Below are positions 7,054 to 13,958 of a stretch of 23,147 bases of DNA, piece by piece. Where the stretch lies: positions 1 to 23,147 of the forward strand of contig JBAYQE010000036.1 in the NCBI GenBank assembly GCA_041677345.1, read 5' to 3'. Position 1 is the first letter of the stretch; each line of letters begins with the position of its first letter. The notes below the pieces were generated by a model, which ran no database searches, was not told the origin of the DNA, and saw nothing but the letters and a program-made list of their open reading frames with translations. The DNA comes from JALOAT01 sp041677345 (lineage in GTDB: Bacteria > Pseudomonadota > Gammaproteobacteria > Thiohalomonadales > Thiohalomonadaceae). The position numbers were made by a program, and so were the translations under genes.

Positions 7054-8051
7054 ATGCAGGTCCCCGCCGAGGGCGATACACCGAGCGGCGTGACGGTGAA
7101 CTCACGCGCGCAACCGTCGAAGCGCAGGCGTGCCAGCGCCGGCGCGAGCCGTGTGTAATGGGTGACCTGCGACCAGTCGGATTCGAACCAGTTCGGACTC
7201 ACCGGCACCGTCGCGCAGCTGCCGAGGCCGGTAGGGAAAAAACCGTCCGCCAGTCCCGTGTGACATGCGCCGCCAGCAAGTGCGGCATGGGGGTAGTCGC
7301 CGTAAGCCGTGCGGTGGGTTTCGAGTGTCGTGCGCAGCACGCGTGCCACGTGCAGGGTGAGCATGTCGAGGAATTCAGCACGCTCGACCACGAGCAGGCG
7401 GTCGTTGAAGTCGGACCTCGCCGGTGCCGTCACGAAGCGGCTGTCTTCGTCGCCGTTGTGGTGGCTTGTTCCGGCGAGCTGCAGGCCATCGAGGTAGGCC
7501 GTGGGTCCCGCACCTGCCGTACGTTGTTGCACGCCGAGGACTGGACCCGGGGCGAACACCACGAATGCCGCCTGCGTTACGCCATGCACGGAGAACACCT
7601 CGAGCCAGTCTCCTGCCACGGCGCTGTTCAGCACCGGTGCCGGGTAGAGCAGTTGGCGCGACACGGCGTACCACAACCGTTCGCCGCTGGCGTCGCGCAA
7701 CACCAGGCCGGGGCCCGGCCGCTCAGTACCGCAGCCTTGTTCCAGGAAGGCCGGCAGCCGGCCCAGCAGGTGGGACGGGGTCACGTCGGACCAGGTGGGG
7801 ACGCAGTCGCCGTTGCCGTCGTAGTTGCCGTCCGCGCGCCGGTCCGGGAACGCAAGCTCGCCGGGGCGCCGGGCGTTGCTCAGGGCGTGGCCCAGGAGCA
7901 GCTCACGGGCGTGGGCGAGGCGGGCGGCATCCATGCCGGCGCGCGCGAGCAGCTTGCGCTTACCCTCGCCGCTGGCGACGAAAAAGGTGCCGGCGCCGGC
8001 GGCCAGCAGTGCCACGAGCAGCAGCAGGGCTGCACCGGCTTGCCGCTTCAT
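7050..8051 (-). CDS. Atypical pilin-like protein, paralogue of the next gene, without a standard cleavage site
   Basis: This 333-residue protein begins with a short basic leader and a hydrophobic helix (about residues 7-26, GAALLLLVALLAAG). It lacks the Glu at +5 and the GF junction of normal prepilins, resembling MshP-, PilX- or GspK-like N-termini. An Asp/Gly-rich loop follows (D70, D74, D78, D82, then C83). Later come GRLP (98-101), RLWYAV (125-130) and NDRLLVV, which line up in order with modules of the downstream pseudopilin. About 100 extra residues at the C-terminus contain several Cys. I chose the ATG at 8051, which overlaps the upstream stop as ATGA; the open frame runs back to 8501 without pilus-like sequence. 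The role as a large minor subunit is inferred. Confidence 0.75.
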   Translation of the reverse strand: MKRQAGAALLLLVALLAAGAGTFFVASGEGKRKLLARAGMDAARLAHARELLLGHALSNARRPGELAFPDRRADGNYDGNGDCVPTWSDVTPSHLLGRLPAFLEQGCGTERPGPGLVLRDASGERLWYAVSRQLLYPAPVLNSAVAGDWLEVFSVHGVTQAAFVVFAPGPVLGVQQRTAGAGPTAYLDGLQLAGTSHHNGDEDSRFVTAPARSDFNDRLLVVERAEFLDMLTLHVARVLRTTLETHRTAYGDYPHAALAGGACHTGLADGFFPTGLGSCATVPVSPNWFESDWSQVTHYTRLAPALARLRFDGCAREFTVTPLGVSPSAGTCI

Positions 8052-8401
8052 GGTGACGGGCCCACCGCGACGATGGGCAACGTGCCGCCCGGTACAACCC
8101 TCACCGGGCTGCCCCCGCGAGGCAAACGCACGGTCACGCCGGTCTCGTCGGCGGCCAGCACCCGTACGCCCGTGCGCGTGACCTGCCCCGGACGCACCGG
8201 CTCGCCGCCGATGAGCACAACCGGGTCTGCGCCGGTGCGGCGGATAACGGCCCGTACGGTGACGGGCGGACGTTTTGCGGCCACCGACGGCCGGTCCAGT
8301 TCGCTGCGTTGGTCGAGAGTGGTGAATAGCCGCCCAAGGTCGTCTCCACCGTGGACGGGGGTGGTGAACCACAGTGCCGCGATCGCCACCGCCCGCCTCA
8401 T
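8048..8401 (-). CDS. MshK-like periplasmic pilus biogenesis protein
   Basis: This small 117-residue protein has an N-terminal signal-like segment (MRRAVAIAALWFTTPVHG). After it comes LGRLFTTLDQRSELDRPS, a motif common in small proteins of pilus and secretion loci. The rest is rich in Val, Gly and Pro and looks like a short beta domain of the MshK, PilP or GspC-type connector kind (VIRRTGADPVVLIGGE and GVRVLAADETGVTVRLP). Such proteins link the inner-membrane complex to the secretin. The ATG at 8401 overlaps the stop of the PilO-like gene by 4 bp, and its own stop overlaps the next start. The open frame extends to 8491, but the signal-like start fits 8401. The MshK assignment rests mainly on size, position and the motif. 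Confidence 0.65.
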   Translation of the reverse strand: MRRAVAIAALWFTTPVHGGDDLGRLFTTLDQRSELDRPSVAAKRPPVTVRAVIRRTGADPVVLIGGEPVRPGQVTRTGVRVLAADETGVTVRLPRGGSPVRVVPGGTLPIVAVGPSP

Positions 8402-8949
8402 GTGTGCCCCTTCTCCGCCCGTACCGCCAGGCATTCGAGGTGGCACCGTGCCGACAGCCCGCGGCCGTACGCGCCACGTACCAAGGTGCACGCGCGAACA
8501 CGCAACATGCCCGGCGTGATCCGATCCAGGCCTTCGAGGAAGGTCAGAAACTCCCGCTCGTGACGCACCGTCAGTTGCAGATGGAGGGGCTGGACGGCGC
8601 CGACCACGTGCGTGTCGATGCGCGTGAGGTGTGTGGGCGCCTGTTCGAGTGTGAAGTCGCGCCCTTGCGCCATGGAAGCGATGGCTGCATGCCAGTCCGC
8701 CGCTGCCGGCATGCCGATCATGCCGTGGGTTTCGAGCTGCGTGTGGCGCTCACGAAATGCGGCCAGCGTGGCCTGCGCCCGGGCGACCGCCTGCTGTCGC
8801 TCGTACGCCGCCTGCTGCATCACCGCCGCGTCATTGCGCATGCTCAGGGCGGTGTGCGCCCATAGGTGACTGCCGCCCCAGACGGCGACGGCAGCCACCA
8901 GCGCCGTCACTGCGGCATACAAAGCCCCTGATCCGCCCCGTGCCGTCAT
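8398..8949 (-). CDS. PilO/MshJ-like inner membrane pilus assembly protein
   Basis: This 183-residue protein has one N-terminal membrane segment (about residues 9-29). A predicted coiled coil rich in Ala, Gln and Arg (about 35-75) follows, then a mixed alpha/beta domain in the periplasm. That is the layout of PilO, GspM and MshJ proteins, which pair with the PilN-like partner to form the inner-membrane alignment complex. The C-terminal part, with HLQLTVRHEREFLTFLEGLD, resembles the PilO ferredoxin-like domain. The gene lies between the PilM/PilN-like fusion and the MshK-like gene with 4-bp ATGA overlaps on both sides, which matches the I-J-K order of MSHA loci. Confidence 0.7.
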   Translation of the reverse strand: MTARGGSGALYAAVTALVAAVAVWGGSHLWAHTALSMRNDAAVMQQAAYERQQAVARAQATLAAFRERHTQLETHGMIGMPAAADWHAAIASMAQGRDFTLEQAPTHLTRIDTHVVGAVQPLHLQLTVRHEREFLTFLEGLDRITPGMLRVRACTLVRGAYGRGLSARCHLECLAVRAEKGHT

Positions 8950-10340
8950 GGTGATGCCAACTCCAGGGCCAGCTCGAAGGCCGCAGTCTCCCCGTGCGGG
9001 GGCGCCGTTACATGCAGTTCGCGATGGTTGGTGGACGACCGCAGGGCCTCGGTGAAGGCGGCAAAGCGCTCGGGCGGGATCCGCGGCGCGCCCATGTGCC
9101 CGCGCAGTGACAGTGAGGCGTGCGGTGCCGCATCGGTGTCGCCCGCCAGGTCGAAGGCAAGGGTGTCAAGCTGGATCTCCGGGAACGCTGCGAGCACCGC
9201 ACCCACACCCCCGAGTACGGCTCGAGGCGACCGTCGGGACGCCAGCAGGCGATCGGCGGCCTCGACCTCGGCACGCACGCGGGCGGCCTCGTCCGGCTGG
9301 GTATCGCCCGCGAGCCGGGCATGCAGTGCCGCGGTCTCGGCGCTAAGCGCTACGGCCGTGGCACGGGCACCTAACCCCATCCCCAGCTCATGGGTTGCTG
9401 CCAGCAAGGCCATAGCGGCCACGCACCAGCATGCCGTTGTGATGGCACGCCGCCGGCGCAGGCGCATGTAATGCCGTCGTTCCTCCTTGCGTGCATAGCG
9501 ATTGGAAGCAGCACGCGCCATGAGCTCGGCCAGGAGCACCCCGGCATCCTGCGCCGTATGGTGGCTGCAGCCCAGCGCCGCTGCCACCGTCGGCAGGGCG
9601 GTGACCGCCAGATCGGCGGTGCCCGGCCCCGCAAGCGGCCCTGCCAGTGCCGTGTCGGCCACCACGTGGGTCACGATCGGGCCCGGGTCGGAGGCGAGCA
9701 CCTGCCGCTGCACGTAGTGCCAGGTGCGCATGACCTCGGCACGCAGTGCCTGTGCCTTCACCTCCGGCTCCGGTCCCGCAAGCGGCGCCAAGCGGCTGAA
9801 TTGCAGGATGCCATCGACGAACACGGACTGCCGTAACTCACCCGCGCCGGCGAGCGCCAGCAGTACCGTGCCACGGGTGTGCAGCACAGCAAGCATGCGC
9901 GCGCTCACCGCGGCCACGGACTCGATCGCCGCGACGGGCAGGTGTGCCTCCGCCATGGCGGCGAGCCAGGGGTCCAGTGCCTCGGGATGGGTGAGCGCAG
10001 AGAACAAGACCCGGTCGTCGCGGCGCCCCTGGGCCTCGCGGCCGAGCACGCGGGCGCTGCGAAACTGCGTGCCACCGAACAGACGTACGCCATGCCGGGC
10101 GAGCAGCTCGCCGCGCGCACGCACCACGTGCGGTACCGTCTCGATGCGGAATTCCTCGTCCGCCCGATCCACCAGCAGGGCGGTGGGCAAAGCGCGCCCC
10201 TCGGCCAGGTAGCGTGCAAACGCCTGCCGGCCGGCGTCCGAGTCGTCGAAGTGAATGGCTTCGACCACCCGCCCCGCGCACAAGCGAAAGGCGGTGAGCC
10301 CGGAATGGGAGAGCAGGAAGACCTGGTCGAGCATCCTCAT
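8946..10340 (-). CDS. PilM-like/PilN-like fusion protein (MshI-type)
   Basis: This 464-residue protein appears to combine two type IV pilus parts. Residues 1 to about 280 look like a degenerate actin-like PilM/GspL cytoplasmic domain (FLLSHSGLTAFRLCAG at the start, VAAIESVAAVSARML in the middle). A basic stretch and one membrane segment (about residues 297-315) follow. The last 150 residues look like PilN: a helix with many Ala and Arg, then a periplasmic alpha/beta domain with EIQLDTLAFDLAG. In MSHA systems MshI provides the PilM-like function, and PilN is normally a separate protein. The ATG overlaps the mshG stop as ATGA, and the stop overlaps the next ATG. The fusion is read directly; the domain names are inferred from position and pattern. 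Confidence 0.68.
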   Translation of the reverse strand: MRMLDQVFLLSHSGLTAFRLCAGRVVEAIHFDDSDAGRQAFARYLAEGRALPTALLVDRADEEFRIETVPHVVRARGELLARHGVRLFGGTQFRSARVLGREAQGRRDDRVLFSALTHPEALDPWLAAMAEAHLPVAAIESVAAVSARMLAVLHTRGTVLLALAGAGELRQSVFVDGILQFSRLAPLAGPEPEVKAQALRAEVMRTWHYVQRQVLASDPGPIVTHVVADTALAGPLAGPGTADLAVTALPTVAAALGCSHHTAQDAGVLLAELMARAASNRYARKEERRHYMRLRRRRAITTACWCVAAMALLAATHELGMGLGARATAVALSAETAALHARLAGDTQPDEAARVRAEVEAADRLLASRRSPRAVLGGVGAVLAAFPEIQLDTLAFDLAGDTDAAPHASLSLRGHMGAPRIPPERFAAFTEALRSSTNHRELHVTAPPHGETAAFELALELASP

Positions 10341-11536
10341 GAGATGCTCCCCACCAGGTCGTAGATCGGGCCCAGTACCGCTAGCACCATCCAGCCGAGC
10401 AGCACGCCGAGCGTCAGGGTGATGGCCGGCTCCAGTGCACGTTCGAGCCGCTCCATGCGCGCTCGTGCCTCGTGTTCATACCAGTCGCTCAGGTTGAGCA
10501 GTGCCGTGTCCAGGGCGCCGGTACTCTCACCCATGGCCACCATGCGCAGCACCAGCGATGGGAATAGCTCCGAGTTCCGCAACGCATGGCTGAGCAGCAT
10601 GCCTTGCAGCACGGCCTCGCGCGCCCGGGTGAGGGCATGGGACACGGCGTGGTTGCCGGCCGTGGTAGCGGCCACGGCGAGTGCCTCCAGCACCGGCACA
10701 CCGGCGCGATACATGAGCCCGATCACCCGCGCCACGCGGGACAGGATGGCCTGGTGGCGGACCGGGCCCAGCCACCACAGCCGCAGTGACCAGGTATCGA
10801 GGCGCAGGCGCCACCGTGTGTCGGACCGGGCTGCGAGCGTCACTGCGGCCACGCCGGCCGCGGTGAGTGCCACTACCCATGGGCCGTAGGTGGTCACGGC
10901 GGAAGAGGTCGCGATCAGCGCGCGGGTGGCGGGCGGCAGCTCACCTTCCAGGCTGGTGATGAAGGTGACCAACTGCGGGACCACGTGGCCCATGAGGAAC
11001 ACCAGCACGCCGCTCATCACCAACGCCACCAAGGCCGGATACAGGAGTACCTGCGCGGTGCGCGTGGCGAGCGCATGCTGCCAGCGCAGCATGGCGGTGA
11101 CGTCCTCGAGTGCTTCCGGGAGTTGGCCGCTCCGCTCGCCGACACCGATCAGTGCCACCAGCACCGGATCGAATACCCGCGGGTGCCGGGCCAGGGCGGC
11201 GGACAACGCCTCGCCATGTTCCACGCCCGACGTCACCACCAGGATGACTTCCTTCAGCACCGGATCGTCCATGTCGGCGTGGATCTCGCACAATGCCTGC
11301 GCCAACGGTACGCCGGCGTGCGTGAGCTGTTGCAACTGGAAGCAGAAGTGGATGAGGTTGCGGCGTCCCACCCGCCTGGGCAGGCGCAGGCCGCCACGTG
11401 CGGGGCGGCAGGTGATCAGGTCCAGGCCACGCTGGGTGAGCTGCGCTTCGAGTTCGCCGGCATTGGCCGCATGCAGGCTGCCACGCTGCAGGCGACCGTC
11501 GGCATCCATGGCACGCCAGGCGTAGCGCATGCTCAC
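10337..11536 (-). CDS. mshG: Type II secretion/type IV pilus inner membrane platform protein (MshG, GspF/PilC family)
   Basis: This 399-residue polytopic platform protein of the GspF/PilC/MshG family should sit in the inner membrane above the MshE ATPase. It begins with the usual MRYAWRAMDADG and contains two GspF domains. The first has FCFQLQQLTHAGVPL and GVGERSGQLPEALE; the second repeats the pattern with IGLMYRAGVPVLEAL and VAMGESTGALDTAL. Three membrane segments are apparent: about residues 165-190, one after the middle (about 215-235) and one at the C-terminus. The start is GTG at 11536, overlapping the mshE stop as GTGA. An ATG two codons later (11530) is an alternative. Confidence 0.92.
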   Translation of the reverse strand: MSMRYAWRAMDADGRLQRGSLHAANAGELEAQLTQRGLDLITCRPARGGLRLPRRVGRRNLIHFCFQLQQLTHAGVPLAQALCEIHADMDDPVLKEVILVVTSGVEHGEALSAALARHPRVFDPVLVALIGVGERSGQLPEALEDVTAMLRWQHALATRTAQVLLYPALVALVMSGVLVFLMGHVVPQLVTFITSLEGELPPATRALIATSSAVTTYGPWVVALTAAGVAAVTLAARSDTRWRLRLDTWSLRLWWLGPVRHQAILSRVARVIGLMYRAGVPVLEALAVAATTAGNHAVSHALTRAREAVLQGMLLSHALRNSELFPSLVLRMVAMGESTGALDTALLNLSDWYEHEARARMERLERALEPAITLTLGVLLGWMVLAVLGPIYDLVGSIS

Positions 11537-13212
11537 GCCATGCGTGCCGTGAGGTCCACCACGCGCGCCAGTTCGTCCAGGCTGGTCGCGCCTGTCAGCA
11601 CTCGCTGTGCACCGTCATCGGCGAGATCCCGGAAACCACGTGCGGCGGCGGCACGGCGGAGCTCACCCAGGGTGGCGCCGTAGGCCACCAGTTCATCCAT
11701 CTCCGCATCGAAACGCACCAACTCCATGATGGCGAGTCGACCGCGATACCCGGTGTGGCCGCACTCCGCACATCCGGTGGCGCGCCACAGGGTCACATCA
11801 CCCTCTGCACCAAGGAGCGTCGCCTCCCGTGTGCTGGCGGCATAGGGCTCCCGACAGCTGCGGCACAGGCGGCGCACCAGGCGCTGCGCGACGATGCCGA
11901 TGAGATTGCCGGCAAGTAATGTGGGGGAGAGGCCGAGATCCACCAGGCGCGGAACGGCGGCCAGTGCAGAGGCGGCGTGCAAGGTGGCGAATACCTGATG
12001 GCCCGTCATGGCGGCGCGCAGCGCCATCTCTGCCGTATCGCCGTCACGGATCTCGCCGATGAGCAACACATCCGGGTCCTGGCGCAGCAGTGCGCGCACC
12101 CCGCCGGGAAAATCCAGTCGCGAAGCCTCGCCCACCGACGACTGGCGCAGCCCGGTGATGGGGTATTCCACCGGGTCTTCCAGGGTCATGATGTTGACCC
12201 GCTCGGCATTGATTGCGCCTAGCATGGAATAGAGGGTGGTGGTCTTGCCGCTGCCGGTGGGGCCGGTTACGAGCAACAGCCCCTCCGGGCGTGCCAGCAT
12301 GAGCCGGAGTGTGTCCACGGCCTCGTCACCGAGGCCCAGTCCGTCGATGGGCACGATGCCGGTATTGCGATCGAGCACACGCAGCACGATGTTCTCGCCG
12401 TGCAACGTCGGCATGGTGGAGACGCGCAGGTCCAGTGGACGACCGTGGAGCGAGAGCGCGATGTGGCCGTCCTGCGGTGCACGCGTCTCGGCGATGTTCA
12501 TGCCGGCCATCACCTTCACCCGCACGGCGATGGCCGCGCAGTACTTCCGGTGCAGACTGCGGGCCTGGCGCAACACCCCATCCACCCTATAGCGCACGCG
12601 CAGGCAGCTGATTTCGGGCTCCAGGTGGATGTCGGAGGCGCGCTGCTTCGCGGCTTCGGCGATGAGCGCATCCACCAGCCGCACCAGCGGATGGCGTGCA
12701 TCCGTGTCACCGGCCGGCCCCAGCGTCTGCCCACCCGCTTCCAGTTCATCCAGGATGCCTTCGATGGAATGCCGGAAGCCGTAGAACCGCTCAATGGCGC
12801 GAGCGATTTCCGCCTCGCCGGCCAACAGGGGATCCACCCGGGCCGCGCGATCCAGCTGCGCCCCGATCTGATCGAGCATCATCAGGTCGAAGGGATCGGC
12901 GGTGGCGATCTGCAGGCGGCGTCCTTCGCTGTCGTACGCCACGGGGACGACGTGGTGGCGCCGGGCCAGTGCCAGCGGTACCAGGGCGATGGCCTCGGGG
13001 TCGGGCAGCACGGCGGACAGGTCTACGCTCGGGTGCGCCAGGGCTTCGCCCAGTGCATCGCGCAGGGTTGCCTCGCTGAGAAAACCAAGCCCGACCAGCA
13101 CGCGGCCCAGTGGCGCATCGCATGCGTCCTGTTCGATGAGCGCGATGCGCAGTTGATCGGCCGTGATGAGCCCGCGGGCCAGCAGCGTTTCGCCGATGGG
13201 TACCGGTTTCAA
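11533..13212 (-). CDS. mshE: MSHA-type pilus assembly ATPase MshE (GspE/PilB family)
   Basis: This 559-residue cytoplasmic ATPase powers pilus or pseudopilus extension. Residues 5 to about 60 hold two tandem MshEN-type motifs (PIGETLLARGLI, then PLGRVLVGLGFL), the domain that binds cyclic di-GMP in Vibrio MshE. The middle has ASDIHLEP. The Walker A GPTGSGKTTT is near residue 316. The Walker B/His box region reads LIGEIRDGDTAEMA and TGHQVFATLHA. A four-cysteine zinc site follows (CRSC near 450, CAEC near 480). The start is TTG at 13212, overlapping the TPR-gene stop as TTGA, with AGGAG eight bases upstream. The open frame runs on to 13974 only because it shadows the TPR gene. The usual first Arg of each MshEN motif is missing. 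Confidence 0.92.
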   Translation of the reverse strand: MKPVPIGETLLARGLITADQLRIALIEQDACDAPLGRVLVGLGFLSEATLRDALGEALAHPSVDLSAVLPDPEAIALVPLALARRHHVVPVAYDSEGRRLQIATADPFDLMMLDQIGAQLDRAARVDPLLAGEAEIARAIERFYGFRHSIEGILDELEAGGQTLGPAGDTDARHPLVRLVDALIAEAAKQRASDIHLEPEISCLRVRYRVDGVLRQARSLHRKYCAAIAVRVKVMAGMNIAETRAPQDGHIALSLHGRPLDLRVSTMPTLHGENIVLRVLDRNTGIVPIDGLGLGDEAVDTLRLMLARPEGLLLVTGPTGSGKTTTLYSMLGAINAERVNIMTLEDPVEYPITGLRQSSVGEASRLDFPGGVRALLRQDPDVLLIGEIRDGDTAEMALRAAMTGHQVFATLHAASALAAVPRLVDLGLSPTLLAGNLIGIVAQRLVRRLCRSCREPYAASTREATLLGAEGDVTLWRATGCAECGHTGYRGRLAIMELVRFDAEMDELVAYGATLGELRRAAAARGFRDLADDGAQRVLTGATSLDELARVVDLTARMA

Positions 13213-13958
13213 GGTGTTTTCTCCTGCGACAGTAGGCGGATGCGCTGCCGGGCGACGGCAGCATCGAATGCGCGCCCATGGGTGTGCGGGGCAAGGGCAA
13301 CCCGGTAGTGCTCCAGGGCGGCATCGCGCCGGCCCAGGTGTTCCAGGCTTACCGCGAGATTGAAGGCGTGGTCGGGCCGACGGTCCTGGGCGAAGGCCGC
13401 CGCATACAGGGCGCTCGCCTCGGCCCAGCGCCGTTGCGCAGCGAGCTGATTGCCGCGACTGAACAGCCGGGCGGCCCCCTGCCCGGGATGGGCGGGGGCC
13501 GATGCGCGTGCGATGACGAAGGCCGGTGGTGCAGGCACAGGCACAGGCGCAGGCATTGGCACAGCCTCCGCGGTTGCGGCCATCGTCGGCGCGGGCGCTT
13601 GTGCCGGGTCCGGCAGCCGCGCGCCCTCCGGTGGCGTGTAACTCACCTCGATGGTTTGCCTGGCGGCGGGCAGCGCCAGGCCGTGGGTCTGACCGGACCG
13701 TAGACCAGCCCAGCCGGATGCCATCAGCGCAGCAAGCAACACCACGGACAACAGGATGCGGACAGCCAGGCCCCGAGTCCTGGTTGACGGCGCGTTTGCC
13801 GCAATGAGGGTACGTGCCCCGCAGGAGCGCTCCTGTGCGGGGCCTGCGGGCGGGTGCAGGCCGTGCGGCAGCGTCTCCGGCCCGGCAGCGGCTAGGCCCT
13901 CGCTGCGCGGCGCGATCTCCCAGGACAGGGTCTGCAGTGTCTCGAGCGAAGCATTCAT
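13209..13958 (-). CDS. MshN-like TPR protein, pilus biogenesis
   Basis: This 249-residue bitopic protein has about 64 cytoplasmic residues and one membrane segment (65-83). A Pro/Ala/Val/Met-rich linker (about 108-160) leads to a C-terminal region with tetratricopeptide-like helices (LFSRGNQLAAQRRWAEASALY, then FNLAVSLEHLGRRDAALEHY, with no run of more than two repeats). This matches MshN, a TPR protein of MSHA loci that lies between the secretin and MshE. Its ATG overlaps the mshL stop as ATGA, and its TGA overlaps the TTG start of mshE. The linker is encoded by a hexanucleotide repeat. TPR proteins of this kind act as scaffolds; the exact partner is unknown. Confidence 0.72.
   Translation of the reverse strand: MNASLETLQTLSWEIAPRSEGLAAAGPETLPHGLHPPAGPAQERSCGARTLIAANAPSTRTRGLAVRILLSVVLLAALMASGWAGLRSGQTHGLALPAARQTIEVSYTPPEGARLPDPAQAPAPTMAATAEAVPMPAPVPVPAPPAFVIARASAPAHPGQGAARLFSRGNQLAAQRRWAEASALYAAAFAQDRRPDHAFNLAVSLEHLGRRDAALEHYRVALAPHTHGRAFDAAVARQRIRLLSQEKTP
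13221..13225 (-). promoter_or_regulatory. Ribosome binding site supporting a TTG start of mshE
   Basis: The minus strand reads AGGAG here, 8 bases before the TTG at 13212-13210. It lies inside the end of the TPR gene. It decides the mshE start: the protein then begins MKPVPIGETLL, as expected for the MshEN domain, and no ATG or GTG fits better. Confidence 0.65.
13531..13560. repeat. Imperfect hexanucleotide repeat in the TPR gene
   Basis: The plus strand shows five consecutive 6-bp units: GCAGGC, ACAGGC, ACAGGC, GCAGGC, ATTGGC. On the coding (minus) strand they give Pro-Met/Ala/Val dipeptides in the linker (PMPAPVPVPAP). Gain or loss of a unit would keep the frame and only change linker length. 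Confidence 0.6.
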
